Positions 6,017 through 11,404 of a stretch of DNA of 11,404 nt are shown here, one piece after another. The DNA comes from an uncultured Treponema sp. Its GTDB lineage: Bacteria; Spirochaetota; Spirochaetia; Treponematales; Treponemataceae. Below the pieces are notes generated by a model. That model saw nothing but the letters and a program-made list of their open reading frames with translations, was not told where the DNA came from and did no database searches. The DNA is taken from assembly GCA_937901865.1 (NCBI GenBank), contig CALDID010000276.1, forward strand, positions 1 through 11,404. The letters run 5' to 3'. A program made the position numbers and the translations under genes. Numbering within the stretch: the stretch's first letter is position 1; every line of letters begins with the position of its first letter.

Positions 6017-6775
6017 ATGGACAGACGAATTTTATTTATCAGCGAACAGCGCAGTTTTTTAGTAAACGCGATGTTAAAATCTCTCAATGGCGCGCGATTT
6101 GAGGTTATTACCGCAGAACCAGACATTGTGGAAATACAGCTTTTGAATAACTTGCCTGATATTTTCATAGTGTATCTTGAAGGCGACATAAAGGCATTTA
6201 ACGGCACGCTTTCTTACATCAAAAAGCTGCTTACCGAAGACGGCAAAGACAGAGTTTTGTATTTAATCGGCAATCAGATGGAAATCGAAGTAGCATACGA
6301 AGTTGTGCCGCGTTCTCTTGTGTCTTATGCGTTCAATCGCCCTGTGAATATGAAAGATGTTGTCAATAAGCTCAATACTCTCATCACGAATGAAGAAGGC
6401 GCAATTCCTGGGGTCAAGAAAATCCTTGTGGTTGATGATGACCCTGTAATGCTTCGAACGATGAAGATATGGCTTGCGGGCTATGATGTATATATGGCAA
6501 ACAGCGGAATGAATGCAATTCAGTTTTTGACGCAAAACACAGTTGATTTGATTTTGCTTGATTACGAAATGCCTGTTGCTTCTGGCTTGCAGGTCTTTGA
6601 AATGCTGAAAGCTGACGAAAAAACAGCGCACATTCCAATCATCTTCCTCACAAGCAAAGACGACAAAGACACCGTTATGAAAGTGCTTGCCGCAAAGCCT
6701 GAAAAGTATCTGTTGAAGTCGATGAAGCCTGAAGATTTGGTGGGTGCGGTAAATGATTTTTTCAAGGGAAAATAA
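6017..6775 (+). CDS. Response regulator with a degenerate and an intact receiver, no output domain
   Basis: A 252-residue cytoplasmic protein built of two receiver-like halves. Residues 1-122 have the alternating fold (RILFISE, FEVITAE, DIFIVYLEGD, VLYLIG, VSYAFNRPV) but lack the acidic pair and the phospho-acceptor Asp. Residues 134-252 form an intact CheY-type receiver: acidic residues Asp140/141 (KILVVDDDP), phospho-acceptor Asp182 (LLDYEMP), Thr212 (FLTS) and Lys234 (YLLKSMKP). No DNA-binding, enzymatic or other output domain follows, so it should act through protein contacts or as a phosphate relay. It lies 49 bases upstream of the hybrid kinase gene on the same strand, which makes that kinase the likely partner. 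Start supported by AAGGAG 6 bases upstream. Confidence 0.88.
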   Translation: MDRRILFISEQRSFLVNAMLKSLNGARFEVITAEPDIVEIQLLNNLPDIFIVYLEGDIKAFNGTLSYIKKLLTEDGKDRVLYLIGNQMEIEVAYEVVPRSLVSYAFNRPVNMKDVVNKLNTLITNEEGAIPGVKKILVVDDDPVMLRTMKIWLAGYDVYMANSGMNAIQFLTQNTVDLILLDYEMPVASGLQVFEMLKADEKTAHIPIIFLTSKDDKDTVMKVLAAKPEKYLLKSMKPEDLVGAVNDFFKGK

Positions 6776-6824
6776 AAGCCGACTTTAACAACGATACTCC
6801 AAAAGAAAAACAGAGGTGAGCACA

Positions 6825-9743
6825 ATGGATAGAAAGATTTACAATTCGCATTTTTTGCTGCAAAACAGCGCATATAAATGGACAATTCCTATTACTACTA
6901 TACTTTGTGTTTTGTGTCTTTTATTCATTGAAAACAGTGTTCACCCTTCTATCAAAAGCAGCACTATTAACAATATTTGGGTTCTGCACAAAATACAAAG
7001 CTATGCAGAAATCTTGCCTGTAATGATTCTTACTTCCCTTTCAGGCTATGCAATGGGCGGGCTTTCTGTGTTGTTTTTCTTTACCATACAAACGATGTCT
7101 ACTCATCATTTCGCCTATCACTCGTTTTTGCTTTTGTTCGCCTCTGTCATATCCAATGTGCCGATAAAGTACCATTTTTACAAAAGTGTATGGAAAACAG
7201 TACTTACTTGCATTGTTTTTTCTATTCTGCTAGGAAATGGGTGGAATGGACTTCTTGCTATTGTTGAAGATAACCATATATTTTTCCATTTAGACCGATT
7301 AGACTTAGAGCAAGCTAATTTTTTCGTGGCAGTTCCTGCGTGCGTTTTTGTATGCTTATTTAATTATTTATATTTCAATTTTTTCCCTGAAAAAATCAGA
7401 AGTCTTTTTTTCACCAGTTCTTACGAAAGCGAAGATGTAAAAAAGCTGCAAAACTTGCTAAAACACAGACAGTTTTTGAGTTTAGACGAGCGTCTTTCTA
7501 TTCTCTATTTGGTATCTGCAATCCTGATTATCATTTCTAGCTTTGGCTTTGCAAATGCTCTTGTCGGTCAAATTATTTTTGTCAAATGGAAAGCAATCGT
7601 TTTCGCCACGCGCTTAACAATTCTTATGTCTATAATCAGCACACCGATTATTATGCTCACCATTTCGCTCGTAAAGCAAAGCATTACTAATCCTCTTATG
7701 CTGATGTCGCAGGCCGCTGATTCTTCTTATGTGTGCCACATGGACAAAAAGCCTATCGGAAACAGCGAAATCTCTCCGCTCATAGACTTGAAGACTCTCG
7801 ATATAAAAAGCAAAGACGAAATCGGTATTTTATATCAAGCTCTTGTCCGCGCTTTTGAAAATACGAACGCTTATATCGAAAACCTCGAAAAAGAAAAGCA
7901 GCTTGAAATGCAGCTTGTTTCTGCCGAGGAAGCAAACAAAGCAAAATCCGATTTTCTTTCTAATATGAGCCACGAAATACGCACACCGATAAATGCTATT
8001 TTGGGCTTAGACGAAATGATTTTGCGAGAATCGACTGAAAGCGAGATTAAAAAATATGCTATCGACATAGAAAGCGCAGGCAAAAGTCTTTTGAGCATTG
8101 TGAATGATATTCTCGATTTCTCTAAAATCGAAGCTGGCAAAATGGAGATTGTACCTGCAAATTATCACATCAGTTCGCTTGTAAACGACCTTGTAAATAT
8201 GATTTCAAAGAGAGCCAGCGACAAAAATCTTACTCTCAATGTCGATGTTGATAAAACAATCCCTAATCTCCTTTTTGGCGACGATGTCAGAATAAAGCAA
8301 TGTATCTTAAACATTCTTACAAATGCCGTCAAATACACAAAGCAAGGCTCTGTATCTCTGTCGCTTAAAGCCGAAAATGCCACAAGTGAACATATCAATT
8401 TGACTGTTCACGTCATCGACACTGGAGCGGGCATAAAAAAAGAAGATTTGCCAAAGCTATTCACAGCTTTTCAGAGAATTGAGGAGAACAAAAATCGCAC
8501 GATTGAGGGAACAGGCTTAGGGCTGAACATCGTCAAAAAATTGCTCGCACTGATGGATTCAAAGCTCGAAGTAAAGAGCGAGTACGGCAAAGGCTCGGAT
8601 TTCTATTTTACGGTGCGTCAGCGTGTTGCAGATTGGACACCTGTCGGAGATTTTAATGATATTTACGAAAAATCGCTCATCGACCTTGTGAAATATAAAG
8701 AAGGTTTCCACGCCCCGAACGCAAAAATCCTTGTTGTTGACGATACAGAACTAAACTTGACCGTTGTCAAAGGGCTTTTGAAGCAAACGCAAATTCAAAT
8801 CGAAACAGCAAAGAGCGGGCAGGAAACAATTGAACTTGCCGCAAAGAATAAATACGACATCATTTTTCTTGACCACAGAATGCCAGGAATGGACGGAATC
8901 GAAACATTCAAAGCATTGCAAGCACTTGCAACGAACAAAAACAAAGATGTTCCTTGCATTGCGCTCACTGCAAATGCAATTGCAGGCGCAAAAGAAATGT
9001 ATCTTGAAGTAGGATTTTCGGATTATCTTTCAAAGCCAATCGAAAGCAAGAAACTGGAAGCGATGATTATAAAGTATTTGCCGAATAGCCTTATTGAACC
9101 GTGCGATAGTGAAAAATGTACGCAAGAGGTGAAAGACGATACTTTATATACAGAATGTGAAGAAACAAAAAAGCGTTTCGCCGACATCACAGGAATAAAT
9201 CTCGGCGATGCGCTCAAGTTCACAGGCAATGCTGATATTTTAGAGCAAGCAATAAAAGAGTTCTTTTGCACAATCGAGCAAAAAGCAAACGACATTGAAC
9301 GCTTCGCTGCTGAGGGCGACTTCAAGAATTACACCGTGCTTGTTCACGCACTAAAAAGCTCTGCACGATTGATTGGCGCAGGACAGCTAAGCGCAGATGC
9401 AGCATATCTTGAAAAATGCGGCGACAGCAAAAACAGCGACGAAATCAAAGCAAAAACCCCTGCTCTACTCTCTTTATATCGCTCGTACGAAAAGCATTTA
9501 TCTGCTATTTGCAAAGATGAAAAAGCCGACGAGGAAAAAGAAGAAATAAGCGAAGAGGAATACACCGACGCACTAAACAGCATAAAAGAATGTGCTCAAG
9601 TGTTTGATTTCGACACAATCGACACAATTCTTTCTATGCTTTGTGATTATCGAATCCCGCCAAAACACGCCGAACAGTTTTCCGAACTCGAAAAAGCTAT
9701 TCACGCCGTAGACCAAAATAAAATACTCCAGCTTTTACGCTAG
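6825..9743 (+). CDS. Membrane hybrid sensor histidine kinase (HisKA-HATPase-REC-HPt)
   Basis: A 972-residue tripartite hybrid kinase. The N-terminal 285 residues hold about seven hydrophobic segments (roughly 19-37, 62-90, 96-114, 121-147, 164-187, 223-242, 257-282) that match no sensor domain I recognise. A HAMP-like linker and coiled coil lead to HisKA (SHEIRTP, His383) and HATPase_c with N box Asn500, G1 box Asp532 (DTGAG) and GTGLGL. The receiver starts ILVVDDTE and has phospho-acceptor Asp683 (LDHRMPGMDG). The HPt domain has His841 (VHALKSSARLIGA). A Glu-rich linker and a final helical module (FDFDTIDTILSML, then YRIPP) end the protein. It should pass phosphate His383-Asp683-His841 and then to a separate regulator, probably the gene upstream. 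I prefer ATG 6825 over the in-frame GTG at 6816, which lies within the ribosome site AGGTGA. Confidence 0.95.
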   Translation: MDRKIYNSHFLLQNSAYKWTIPITTILCVLCLLFIENSVHPSIKSSTINNIWVLHKIQSYAEILPVMILTSLSGYAMGGLSVLFFFTIQTMSTHHFAYHSFLLLFASVISNVPIKYHFYKSVWKTVLTCIVFSILLGNGWNGLLAIVEDNHIFFHLDRLDLEQANFFVAVPACVFVCLFNYLYFNFFPEKIRSLFFTSSYESEDVKKLQNLLKHRQFLSLDERLSILYLVSAILIIISSFGFANALVGQIIFVKWKAIVFATRLTILMSIISTPIIMLTISLVKQSITNPLMLMSQAADSSYVCHMDKKPIGNSEISPLIDLKTLDIKSKDEIGILYQALVRAFENTNAYIENLEKEKQLEMQLVSAEEANKAKSDFLSNMSHEIRTPINAILGLDEMILRESTESEIKKYAIDIESAGKSLLSIVNDILDFSKIEAGKMEIVPANYHISSLVNDLVNMISKRASDKNLTLNVDVDKTIPNLLFGDDVRIKQCILNILTNAVKYTKQGSVSLSLKAENATSEHINLTVHVIDTGAGIKKEDLPKLFTAFQRIEENKNRTIEGTGLGLNIVKKLLALMDSKLEVKSEYGKGSDFYFTVRQRVADWTPVGDFNDIYEKSLIDLVKYKEGFHAPNAKILVVDDTELNLTVVKGLLKQTQIQIETAKSGQETIELAAKNKYDIIFLDHRMPGMDGIETFKALQALATNKNKDVPCIALTANAIAGAKEMYLEVGFSDYLSKPIESKKLEAMIIKYLPNSLIEPCDSEKCTQEVKDDTLYTECEETKKRFADITGINLGDALKFTGNADILEQAIKEFFCTIEQKANDIERFAAEGDFKNYTVLVHALKSSARLIGAGQLSADAAYLEKCGDSKNSDEIKAKTPALLSLYRSYEKHLSAICKDEKADEEKEEISEEEYTDALNSIKECAQVFDFDTIDTILSMLCDYRIPPKHAEQFSELEKAIHAVDQNKILQLLR

Positions 9744-9748
9744 AGTAT
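9715..9748 (-). terminator. Terminator of pflA inside the kinase gene's 3' end
   Basis: Read leftwards: ATACTC-T-AGC, loop GTAAAA, GCT-G-GAGTAT, i.e. nine pairs and one mismatch, then TTTATTTT. The hairpin covers the last codons of the convergent kinase gene (stop 9741-9743). On the plus strand the following bases are only moderately T-rich, so it suits pflA best. Confidence 0.65.
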
Positions 9749-9762
9749 CATCGTCTTTTGTT

Positions 9763-10509
9763 CTAGGCACGCCAGGCGTTGTATTTATCGCACTCAAGGA
9801 TTTTTCTCGCATTTTCCACGCGCTCGGCACTTGGGCTTTCTGTTTTTTCAAGCACATAGTCAATGCCTAACGCCTTGTACTTCGTCGCTCCCAATCCATG
9901 ATACGGCAAGACCTCAACACGCTGCACATTTGAAAGCGTGCGAATAAAGTCGCGTGTCTTTTCAAGATACTCATCATTATCCGTGATTGCAGGCACAAGA
10001 ACGTGGCGAATCCAAATCGGCTTTTTTATCTCGTCAAGATAGCGGAACATATCGATTATATTCTTTCCGCTCTTTCCCGTAAGTTTTTTGTGTTCTTCCT
10101 CGTCAATGTGTTTAATATCCACAAGAAGCGTATCGGTAACCGCCATCAATCGCTCAAATTTCTTGAACCACTCCCCCTCTCTTGTGAACGGCTCGCCTGC
10201 GGTGTCTATGCAAGTGTTAATGCCAAGCTCTTTCGCCTTTTCAAACAACTCAATCAAAAAATCAATTTGCACCAACGGCTCTCCGCCTGAAACCGTAATT
10301 CCGCCCTTTTTGCCCCAATACGAGCGGCAGGCAAGAGCCTCTTTCAAAAGCTCATCAGTTTCCATCTGCTTGCCTTTCATCAAGTCCCATGTGTCAGGGT
10401 TGTGGCAATATTTACAGCGAAGATGGCATCCCGTCGTGAATATGATAAATCTCACTCCAGGTCCGTCTACAGAGCCGAATGATTCGAGTTGATGAATGTA
10501 TCCTTTCAT
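9763..10509 (-). CDS. pflA: Pyruvate formate-lyase activating enzyme (radical SAM)
   Basis: Radical SAM enzyme that uses a [4Fe-4S] cluster and S-adenosylmethionine to create the glycyl radical in pyruvate formate-lyase, the enzyme splitting pyruvate to acetyl-CoA and formate in fermentation. The 248-residue length equals the E. coli enzyme, and the N-terminus (IHQLESFGSVDGPGVRF) is the canonical PflA signature. Cluster cysteines are Cys28, Cys32 and Cys35 in CxxxCxxC (GCHLRCKYCHN); the SAM-binding motif is TVSGGEPL (93-100). It lacks the extra ferredoxin insert of activases for other glycyl-radical enzymes, which favours PFL as substrate. The pfl gene is not in the window. AGGAGG lies 6 bases before the ATG. 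The gene follows the tRNA-Pro terminator on the same strand with no clear promoter of its own, and converges on the kinase gene. Confidence 0.95.
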   Translation of the reverse strand: MKGYIHQLESFGSVDGPGVRFIIFTTGCHLRCKYCHNPDTWDLMKGKQMETDELLKEALACRSYWGKKGGITVSGGEPLVQIDFLIELFEKAKELGINTCIDTAGEPFTREGEWFKKFERLMAVTDTLLVDIKHIDEEEHKKLTGKSGKNIIDMFRYLDEIKKPIWIRHVLVPAITDNDEYLEKTRDFIRTLSNVQRVEVLPYHGLGATKYKALGIDYVLEKTESPSAERVENARKILECDKYNAWRA

Positions 10510-10535
10510 AAAAGCCTCCTAAAAGAAAAATGCAC

Positions 10536-10568
10536 AAAAAAAAGCAGCCTTAAAAGTAAGACTGCTTT
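10536..10568 (-). terminator. Strong intrinsic terminator after tRNA-Pro
   Basis: Read leftwards: AAAGCAG-T-CTTA, loop CTTT, TAAG-G-CTGCTTT, 12 pairs including one wobble, followed by further Ts to eight in all. It separates the tRNA unit from pflA, whose ATG is 27 bases further on. Confidence 0.85.
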
Positions 10569-10577
10569 AATTCAATG

Positions 10578-10650
10578 TCGGGCAACCCGGATTTGAACCG
10601 GGGACCTCTACGTCCCGAACGTAGCGCGCTACCAGCTGCGCTATTGCCCG
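10578..10650 (-). tRNA. tRNA-Pro, anticodon CGG
   Basis: A 73-base cloverleaf. The acceptor CGGGCAA pairs with TTGCCCG, discriminator A; the D arm is GCGC/GCGC; the anticodon stem CTACG/CGTAG holds loop TTCGGGA with anticodon CGG, reading CCG; the T arm CCCGG/CCGGG holds TTCAAAT. The C1-G72 end is usual for bacterial tRNA-Pro. CCA is not encoded. No promoter is visible in the 38 bases to the upstream tRNA, so it probably depends on read-through from tRNA-Asp. Confidence 0.96.
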
Positions 10651-10657
10651 ATTCGAT

Positions 10658-10682
10658 AAAAAAAGCCTCTATCTCAAGGCTT
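10658..10682 (-). terminator. Terminator-like hairpin between tRNA-Asp and tRNA-Pro
   Basis: Read leftwards: AAGCCT, loop TGAGATAG, AGGCTT, then TTTTT (10662-10658). Six perfect pairs with a T tract, lying between the two tRNA genes. Confidence 0.7.
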
Positions 10683-10688
10683 AAAAGA

Positions 10689-10763
10689 CGGGAGCGAAGG
10701 GGCTCGAACCCTCGATCTCCGGCGTGACAGGCCAGCGCGATAAACCAGCTTCGCTACGCCCCC
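10689..10763 (-). tRNA. tRNA-Asp, anticodon GTC
   Basis: A 75-base cloverleaf. The acceptor GGGGGCG pairs with CGCTCCC (one G-T pair), discriminator G as required for Asp; the D arm is GCGA/TCGC; the anticodon stem CTGGC/GCCGG holds loop CTGTCAC with anticodon GTC; the T arm GAGGG/CCCTT holds TTCGAGC. CCA is not encoded. It is the first tRNA behind a strong promoter and has its own terminator-like hairpin. Confidence 0.96.
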
Positions 10764-10775
10764 GTGATGTTTAAT

Positions 10776-10832
10776 ACTATATCAGAAGCGCTCTTTTCTG
10801 TCAAGCACTTTTGATTTTATTTTTTATTTTTT
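10776..10832 (-). promoter_or_regulatory. tRNA promoter with UP element
   Basis: Read leftwards: -35 TTGACA (10804-10799), 17 bases, -10 TATAGT (10781-10776), the same hexamers and spacing as the copper promoter. An almost pure A/T tract (10832-10809) lies at about -40 to -63, where UP elements bind the polymerase alpha subunit. Predicted start near 10769, five or six bases before tRNA-Asp. Confidence 0.85.
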
Positions 10833-10843
10833 CTCACGTTTTT

Positions 10844-11314
10844 TTACATTGCAGGCACATCAATTCCTACACCAAAAACGGAAACGACATCAGAAACAAT
10901 ATCAGACAAGCTCATTTCGTAGCACTTTTCCAATCTGTAATCAAAATTCTCTCGCACACGAAGGTCATAGCAGATTTCTTTTTCAGGCTTTTTCTCTTTT
11001 TCCCACGGGCGAATATACGAAAAGCGGATAATCGCGTGTCCTTTCTTTTTGCACAAAATCGTGAACTTCTGCTCGCCGCCTGCGCCACAAATCCCGTTTT
11101 TATCGACACGGCTGTAATCAATTTCATATTTTTCATCGATAAGCTGTGCAATATCTGTTTTATCGATTGCACACACCCACATATAGCCCGTCGTCTTATT
11201 CGCATCAAAAGAGATTTCTATCGTGCGCGCCTCGTTCGCCTTTTCCGCCTCAAAACTTGCACAAGAGCTAAAACACAAGCTCAACGCACCTAACACTATC
11301 AAAAAATATCTCAT
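10844..11314 (-). CDS. Lipoprotein chagasin-family (I42) cysteine protease inhibitor
   Basis: A 156-residue protein with a lipoprotein signal: basic start, hydrophobic core (FLIVLGALSLCF) and a relaxed lipobox FSSC, Cys18 being the lipidated residue. The mature part carries, in order, the three inhibitory loops of chagasin-type (MEROPS I42) inhibitors: NKTTGYMW (39-46; family NPTTGYxW, with Lys replacing Pro), GAGG (77-80; family GxGG) and RPWE (102-105; family RPW). Such proteins block papain-like cysteine proteases by wedging these loops into the active site. The C-terminal 30 residues after the domain are extra. Membrane location with the inhibitor exposed to periplasm or surface suggests control of the cell's own secreted proteases or defence against host ones; this is inference. 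No ribosome site precedes the ATG. No obvious terminator follows before the tRNA promoter. Confidence 0.85.
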   Translation of the reverse strand: MRYFLIVLGALSLCFSSCASFEAEKANEARTIEISFDANKTTGYMWVCAIDKTDIAQLIDEKYEIDYSRVDKNGICGAGGEQKFTILCKKKGHAIIRFSYIRPWEKEKKPEKEICYDLRVRENFDYRLEKCYEMSLSDIVSDVVSVFGVGIDVPAM

Positions 11315-11320
11315 AGCTTT

Positions 11321-11329
11321 ATTATATCA
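11321..11329 (-). promoter_or_regulatory. Extended -10 promoter of the inhibitor gene (leaderless start)
   Basis: Read leftwards, TGATATAAT (11329-11321) is an extended -10, TGn plus perfect TATAAT, which can work without a -35; none is visible. The box ends 6 bases before the ATG at 11314, so the predicted mRNA start falls on the start codon. Confidence 0.6.
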
Positions 11330-11351
11330 CGTTTTTAGTGTTGCGAAAAGT

Positions 11352-11364
11352 ATAATGTCATTAT
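11352..11364. repeat. Palindrome upstream of the inhibitor promoter
   Basis: ATAATG-T-CATTAT is a perfect 13-base palindrome about 25 bases upstream of the extended -10. Its half TGTCATTA (11356-11363) recurs at 11397-11404. It may be a regulator site for the inhibitor gene or for a gene beyond the right edge. The 90 bases to the window end hold no gene I can support. Confidence 0.4.
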
Positions 11365-11404
11365 TGGGCTCGACCCGTTTTTACACAGAATTAAGCTGTC
11401 ATTA

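Noticed and set aside
5872..6207. A 111-codon minus-strand open frame.
   Set aside because: It runs through the terminator hairpins and the antisense of the response regulator and has no recognisable domain.
6816..6824. GTG at 6816 as start of the hybrid kinase.
   Set aside because: The GTG is part of the ribosome site AGGTGA, which is correctly spaced for ATG 6825.
10811..11293. A 160-codon plus-strand open frame.
   Set aside because: It is antisense to the I42 inhibitor gene, whose motifs are clear, and has low-quality composition.
11366..11384. A terminator from GGG-CTCGA-CCC followed by TTTTT.
   Set aside because: Only three pairs and no known gene ending just before it on the plus strand.

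Overview
The window looks like a chromosomal segment of an anaerobic, motile, host-associated-type bacterium, most probably a spirochaete of the genus Treponema. The arguments are the PilZ protein, whose N-terminus resembles a treponemal family as I remember it, the large chemotaxis receptor, the hybrid histidine kinase architecture, a pyruvate formate-lyase activase (fermentative, oxygen-free metabolism) and a relaxed spirochaete-style lipobox. No marker gene is present, so the genus is an inference.

Left end (1-2284, minus strand): a copper-resistance operon transcribed leftwards, csoR, then a membrane-tethered HMA-domain protein, then copA. The window cuts copA inside its P domain. The operon starts from a near-consensus promoter (TTGACA-N17-TATAGT) whose spacer holds a pseudo-palindrome that fits a CsoR operator. 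Copper should release CsoR and induce the chaperone-like protein and the exporter together. A divergent promoter drives an unrecognised 126-residue protein (2285-2665). It is followed by an unusual 23-bp-period tandem and inverted repeat array (2661-2806).

Middle (2889-9743, plus strand): a sensory and signalling block. It holds a PilZ-domain protein whose c-di-GMP signature is partly lost and which seems to be read from a leaderless mRNA, then a dCache-type methyl-accepting chemotaxis protein, then a GC-rich hairpin block that probably ends transcription. A second pair follows: a stand-alone response regulator with a degenerate receiver plus an intact one, and a 972-residue membrane hybrid histidine kinase (HisKA-HATPase-REC-HPt). 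The pair reads as a self-contained phosphorelay, His383 to Asp683 to His841 to, by inference, Asp182 of the regulator.

Right end (9763-11404, minus strand): pflA converges on the kinase gene and appears to use a hairpin inside the kinase gene's 3' end as its terminator. Upstream lie tRNA-Pro(CGG) and tRNA-Asp(GTC), each followed by a strong intrinsic terminator, with one strong UP-element promoter in front of tRNA-Asp. The last gene encodes a chagasin-type (I42) cysteine-protease inhibitor made as a lipoprotein, also apparently from a leaderless mRNA.

No insertion sequence, CRISPR array, phage gene or origin was seen, and no stretch over 300 bases lacks a gene. The observations most worth following are the 23-bp repeat array, the two leaderless-type starts, the pair of mutually exclusive hairpins in front of the response-regulator ribosome site, and the lipoprotein protease inhibitor.
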